Part shown: positions 60,179 through 64,000 of the stretch, in pieces
Numbering within the stretch: position 1 is the stretch's first letter
How the letters are laid out: each line of letters opens with the position of its first letter
Source of the DNA: Cryptomeria japonica
Taxonomy: Eukaryota; Streptophyta; Pinopsida; Cupressales; Cupressaceae
DNA: 64,000 nt
Direction: 5' to 3'
Assembly (NCBI RefSeq): GCF_030272615.1
Contig: NC_081414.1
Span: 51,183,136 to 51,247,135 of the forward strand
Notes under the pieces: generated by a model
Databases searched by the model: none
Told to the model about the DNA's origin: nothing
Seen by the model: only the letters and a program-made list of their open reading frames with translations
Program-made: the position numbers and the translations under genes

Positions 60179-60613
60179 AAGGTTGAAGAGGTAAAGCAAG
60201 AATTCTCAAAACAATGGATCAGAAAGTCAGATTAGAATGTTGATGGGAATACTCCTCCACCAGTAGAACAGAGTAACACTCTACCGACAGGAGACTCTTC
60301 ATCTAACTGAAGGAAAATCCTTTGGGGGTTTAGCAACAAATTGAAAAATATGCTATTATACCCTCGGTTGATGGTGAGAAGTTGAATTACTTCTTTATCG
60401 GCAGATGAGTCAAGTTGTGACTTAATCGGAAAGCATTAAATGCGGTAGTTGGAGAAAAGAACATTATAAAGCAAGTGTTTTGGCTCCTTTTTCATTCACC
60501 GAGCATCAAATCTTTGAGAGCGCAAAAATTCCCGAGCGAAGGCATTCTTAGCGAAGAAGAGAAGCAGTTCATCCAAGCAATCATCCCTAAGGTAGATTGG
60601 GGTATTTATAAAC
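60179..60613 (+). other. Spacer between copia-3 genes
   Basis: About 435 bases. The first 130 still read like a decayed protein tail (NTPPPVEQSNTLPTGDSSSN). The rest is non-coding and holds a TATA-like box, so the second gene may have its own promoter. Confidence 0.5.
60465..60470 (+). promoter_or_regulatory. Possible internal TATA box before copia-3 second gene
   Basis: ACATTATAAAGCAAG, 144 bases before the ATG at 60614. Position and sequence fit a plant core promoter; no other evidence. Confidence 0.3.
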
Positions 60614-63600
60614 ATGGCATTCTCCTTTGTTCCTGAATTTATAGCAAACCCTATTGTAATTGAGGTTATCAAGTGCCCTAGACCTGTTTTCAAGCTTGTT
60701 CTCGAAATAGCTAAGAAAGATGATAACATAGGTGCATTCTCTCAAATTCCTAAAGGAGTAGTATATGCTGAAGATCCTAGAATATACATACACTATCATA
60801 TAGAGGAATTAGGAGATGATGAAATCAAGAAAATGTATAGCAATGTGATTTGTGATGAAAATGGCAATGTCAAGCCGGAACACAAGGTAGTAGAAACCCT
60901 AGGTTTTCTGGATATTCTTAGCATTCCTGATTTTCCTGAAGATGTGATAAGAACAGTCTTAAGCAAAGTCCATGGTGAATTCTTCTGGTTAGATTCAATT
61001 CATAAAATCATAAAAGAAGTTGTTTAAGCAGTAACAGGGTTACCTTCCACCATAGCCGACCTGACAGAACTAAAAGGGTCTCAAATGGCACTGTAACAGA
61101 TCTAACCAGTGCAACATCTGATAAAAGGTCTCTAAGGGTAAATGATGTGAAGGACATCAATGTCATATTTATTAGTATGATCTTAGGCTACAAAGCTACA
61201 CATGCAAATAGGTTGAACTCAGTATCTAGCCTATGTATTAAAAGTGCATACGACATGGTTAATGAAAATGCTAGAATAGATGTGTGTGAATGGCTCAAAG
61301 ATGAATTGATAGACAATCTAAAGAAGATTAAAGGAGATAAGAAAGGAACCTTTAGATTTGGAAATTTGCTTGTTTTTTTAATGTTGTATATTACTAAACA
61401 AGTACCCAGTATTGGTAGAAAATATTTTGGCTTTGATATACCGGTAGGAAAGCAACTATTGGATCTATTAAACAATATGGGAGAAAACAAAGAGAAAAAC
61501 ATAAATGAACATTTTCAAGAACTGAAGGCTCGAATGAAAACAAGAATAAGACTATCATAGGCTATTGTAGATAAATATCAAAAGGAAATATGCTTTGTAA
61601 TTAAAAAGGATGAAATCTGGATGGAGGCAGTTGTCCCTAGAACTATCTGGGTAACTGAAATGGGCTATGAAATAGATGATAATATCATAGAAACTTATGG
61701 AAAAGCCCTCCTTGAAGCACCAAAGGAACCCACTGAGAAAGTCTTTGGAAATGCAGAAACAATTGAAAGTGGAATTCAGTCAAGGAAAAGGGTTAAAAAG
61801 GTTGAAGAAATAGTAAGGAAAGGATCCTGACATGCAAAGGCAACTAAGGAAGATGTTTTGAAACAAACTAGTATAAAAGAAAGTGAGTTGGAAGGACTTC
61901 AACCAGAAACTCATCTTTCACCGGTTGCAACTTCCTCTGAGAGTGATATGCCAGCGGTATTCAAAAGGGTAGAAAGGAAAAGAAAACCCTCACCGGTACC
62001 CTCACCCACTCCTAGAAAAACAAGACAAAAGCAAAGGGCAGTGAGGCCTCCAGTAAAGAAGTTGACTCCTAAGAAGAAGAAGAAGGTAAAACAAGATATT
62101 GCTCCACTGGATAAACTCTTAAGTGAAATAACTGAAGATGAAAAGTTGAAAAACATTAGCAAACTGTACAACACACTATCTGTTGATGACAAAGAAAGCA
62201 TAGAGAACAGTATAATTTTACACTTGGATATATACAAGAAATTTTTTATGGAAATTGTTGATGAAATACCAAATGACTTGTATAGAAGACTAGAAGCTAG
62301 AAGGGTAGCTATTGTTGAGTTGGATAAGAAAAAAAAAATTGAAAAATTACTTGCAGTGCATCCAGTCAACTCACTTGATGAGATAGACAAACTAATCAGT
62401 GAAGCAAACCAGATAGTATTTTCAACTGCTCGTCAACATGTAGCACTAATGGCAGGGAGAATAAATGAAGTCTCTAAGGAAACAGCAGATGCATGGGACA
62501 TATTCTTTGTAGAAAAAGAGAAACATGAAGAGTTACTAAGACCCAAGACTATCAAAGTATACCAAAAGGATAGGGATAAGCGAAAAGGAAAGGTAGGTGG
62601 ATCTCCAAGCTTAAAAATAACTGATAACTTAACCCCACCTCCTTTGGATACTCCACCGGTAGAAACTACAGACAATCAACCAACCATTGAGAGTATGGAG
62701 ACTCGTCTAGAGGATACTAATCTTGAGTCCAAAATTTTGTACACTGTAAATATAGACACACGGGAAGTAAATATTATGGTTGACAGAGAAACCATTGAGG
62801 ATAAGAAGGAAGAAGCGACTACTGAGTCACCGGCTACAGATGTTGAGGTTGAGGTTAATAACACTGTAAACATAAGCTCAGAAAAACCTACTCTAACAGA
62901 GCAACTGACAAAGGGCACCACTAGTAAAACATTAGAAGAACTGGATAAAACTGAAAAACAATCAAGAGAACTGGAAATGGATAGTGCAGAGGTACAAACT
63001 AAGAAACCGGAAGTGCATACAAAGACTACATCTGAGAAACTGGTAGCTGAGAGCTCAAAGAAACCTTCTGAGACACAGATGGAGAAACCAAAATAGAAGC
63101 AAGTTGAGACATAAGTTCAAACAGAGACAGTGCCACCGGCTAAAACTGAAAAGTCTAAACCTTTGCTAATAGAAATGCAAACACAAACTGGCCTACCAGA
63201 GGTCGAAACAAGCAAGGTTATCACTACAACCGGTAGCATGGATATTGTGAAAATAGTTGGGCAAACATCTGGTACTTCAATAGCAGAATTTCAGCCTACA
63301 AATGTAACAGAGGTCTTATTGGATTCAATAAAGAAGATCACAGAGTGTAATGCACAAGCTTATGAGGCTATCGATGACACCATTCCTATTCTCAAATTGG
63401 TAGCAGCCAAGTACATTATGGATAATAAGGATTCTTTAGGTCAAGTAGACACATTGTCTAAGTTCATCACCGGCAACATTTTGACAGTTGATCAAATCAA
63501 TGAAGACACATTCAAAGAAATAATGAATAACGAGAAAGAGAAATTCTTTGAGGAAATTGTGAAGAAAAACAAAGAGAAAATGGACACCTTGTTACCGGAT

Positions 63601-63966
63601 CTAGGAAAAACAATTTTGGATTTCAAGAAACTATATAGAGATACTTGTAATATAAATATGCTGATAGAAGACCTAGACAAGGAAATCAGCAAAGCACAAG
63701 ATGAGATTAACAATATTGCTGACAATCTGATAAGTACATCTGATTCATTTTTGGAGATAGAAAAGAAATTTGCAGATCTAGAAGAGAAAATTGAGAAGTT
63801 AGAGAAGGGCAAAGAGAAAGTTAAGCATAAAGCAAAGAGCTTAAAATGTAAACTTGGTCCAAAACTAGACTACCTCATTTCTTTGAGAAAAGAAATTTTT
63901 GAGGCTCTGGTTCCCGGACTTAAGACACTGGAAGATCAAATGCACATGCTCACCGGCACAGTTTAG
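60614..63966 (+). pseudogene. Copia-3 long second protein, unknown function
   Basis: About 1,100 codons. 60614-61027 is in one frame; after a shift before 61147 the rest stays in a single frame to the stop at 63964-63966, broken by about four stops (61558, 61828, near 63094 and 63112). N-terminal part (60614-61830): a compact mixed domain (VIKCPRPVFKLVLEIAKKDD, YDMVNENARIDVCEWLKDEL, FRFGNLLVFLMLYITKQVPS), recalling domains of plant transposon proteins, but I cannot name it. Middle (61940-62100): Pro/Lys-rich with KKLTPKKKKKVKQD, a likely nuclear signal. Then an acidic Thr/Glu-rich stretch (62600-63200), and a coiled coil near the C-terminus (63650-63830, IEKKFADLEEKIEKLEKGKE). No enzyme motif seen. 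Confidence 0.65.
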
Positions 63967-64000
63967 AGAACACAAGAGGCATTACAAGAAAACAAAAGAT

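Larger units (their letters stand above)
58360..64000 (+). mobile_element. 'Copia-3': LTR element with unusual coding content (3' end outside window)
   Basis: Has a 5' LTR (58360-59126), an initiator-Met type PBS, a coiled-coil/zinc-knuckle gene (59198-60178) and a long second gene (60614-63966). No protease, integrase, RT or RNase H appears before the window ends. The LTR shares blocks with the copia-2 LTR. I infer a non-autonomous relative of copia-2 type elements whose coding region was replaced or extended; pol could still lie beyond 64000. Confidence 0.7.

Overview
This is a stretch of plant repetitive DNA, most likely from a large-genome gymnosperm (conifer-like). The guess rests on the 64 kb being filled almost wall to wall with decayed, nested LTR retrotransposons of plant type: Ty1/copia with an initiator-Met primer site, and Ty3/gypsy of the Tat clade with two RNase H domains. 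It is an inference; no species marker or ordinary host gene was found. No intact gene, rRNA, tRNA or CRISPR array was seen. Almost every coding segment carries stops, frameshifts or changed catalytic residues.

Layout. (1) 502-25911: a minus-strand copia-type element with PBS, PPT and AAAAA duplication but no recognisable coding sequence (LARD-like). A minus-strand Tat gypsy element, 'gypsy-1' (4446-24277, duplication ACAAT), is inserted in it. The 5' LTR of gypsy-1 is itself split by a poly-A-tailed retroposon (22260-24048, 15-bp duplication). Gypsy-1 carries gag-pol on the minus strand and, in the opposite direction between pol and the 3' LTR, a degenerate plant mobile domain (PMD) gene with a recognisable intron. 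(2) 25912-31416: mostly unassigned, with a solo LTR of the gypsy-1 family (28472-29932, duplication AGACT) and a 374-bp TRIM (30926-31299). (3) 31416-56520: a third gypsy relic ('gypsy-3', minus) split by 'copia-2' (34387-53361, duplication TCTTA). Copia-2 is split by the deleted Tat element 'gypsy-2' (38201 to about 47797) and by an unclassified 2.1-kb insert at the end of pol. A solo LTR (54403-55180) sits in the gypsy-3 gag. (4) 58360-64000: the 5' part of 'copia-3', whose LTR and PBS resemble copia-2 but whose visible genes are a coiled-coil/zinc-knuckle protein and a long unfamiliar protein, with no pol in the window.

The most interesting signals are these. The antisense PMD gene of gypsy-1 and its gag-pol leader share a degenerate TAGCGCTTTTG-type motif array, oriented with each gene. 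The gypsy-2 leader holds analogous palindromic arrays (TGTGTAGTACTACACA at exact 44-bp spacing, and CGTACGACA-type words). Copia-3 may be a non-autonomous relative of copia-2 with a replaced coding region. All identities and divergences given are by-eye estimates.
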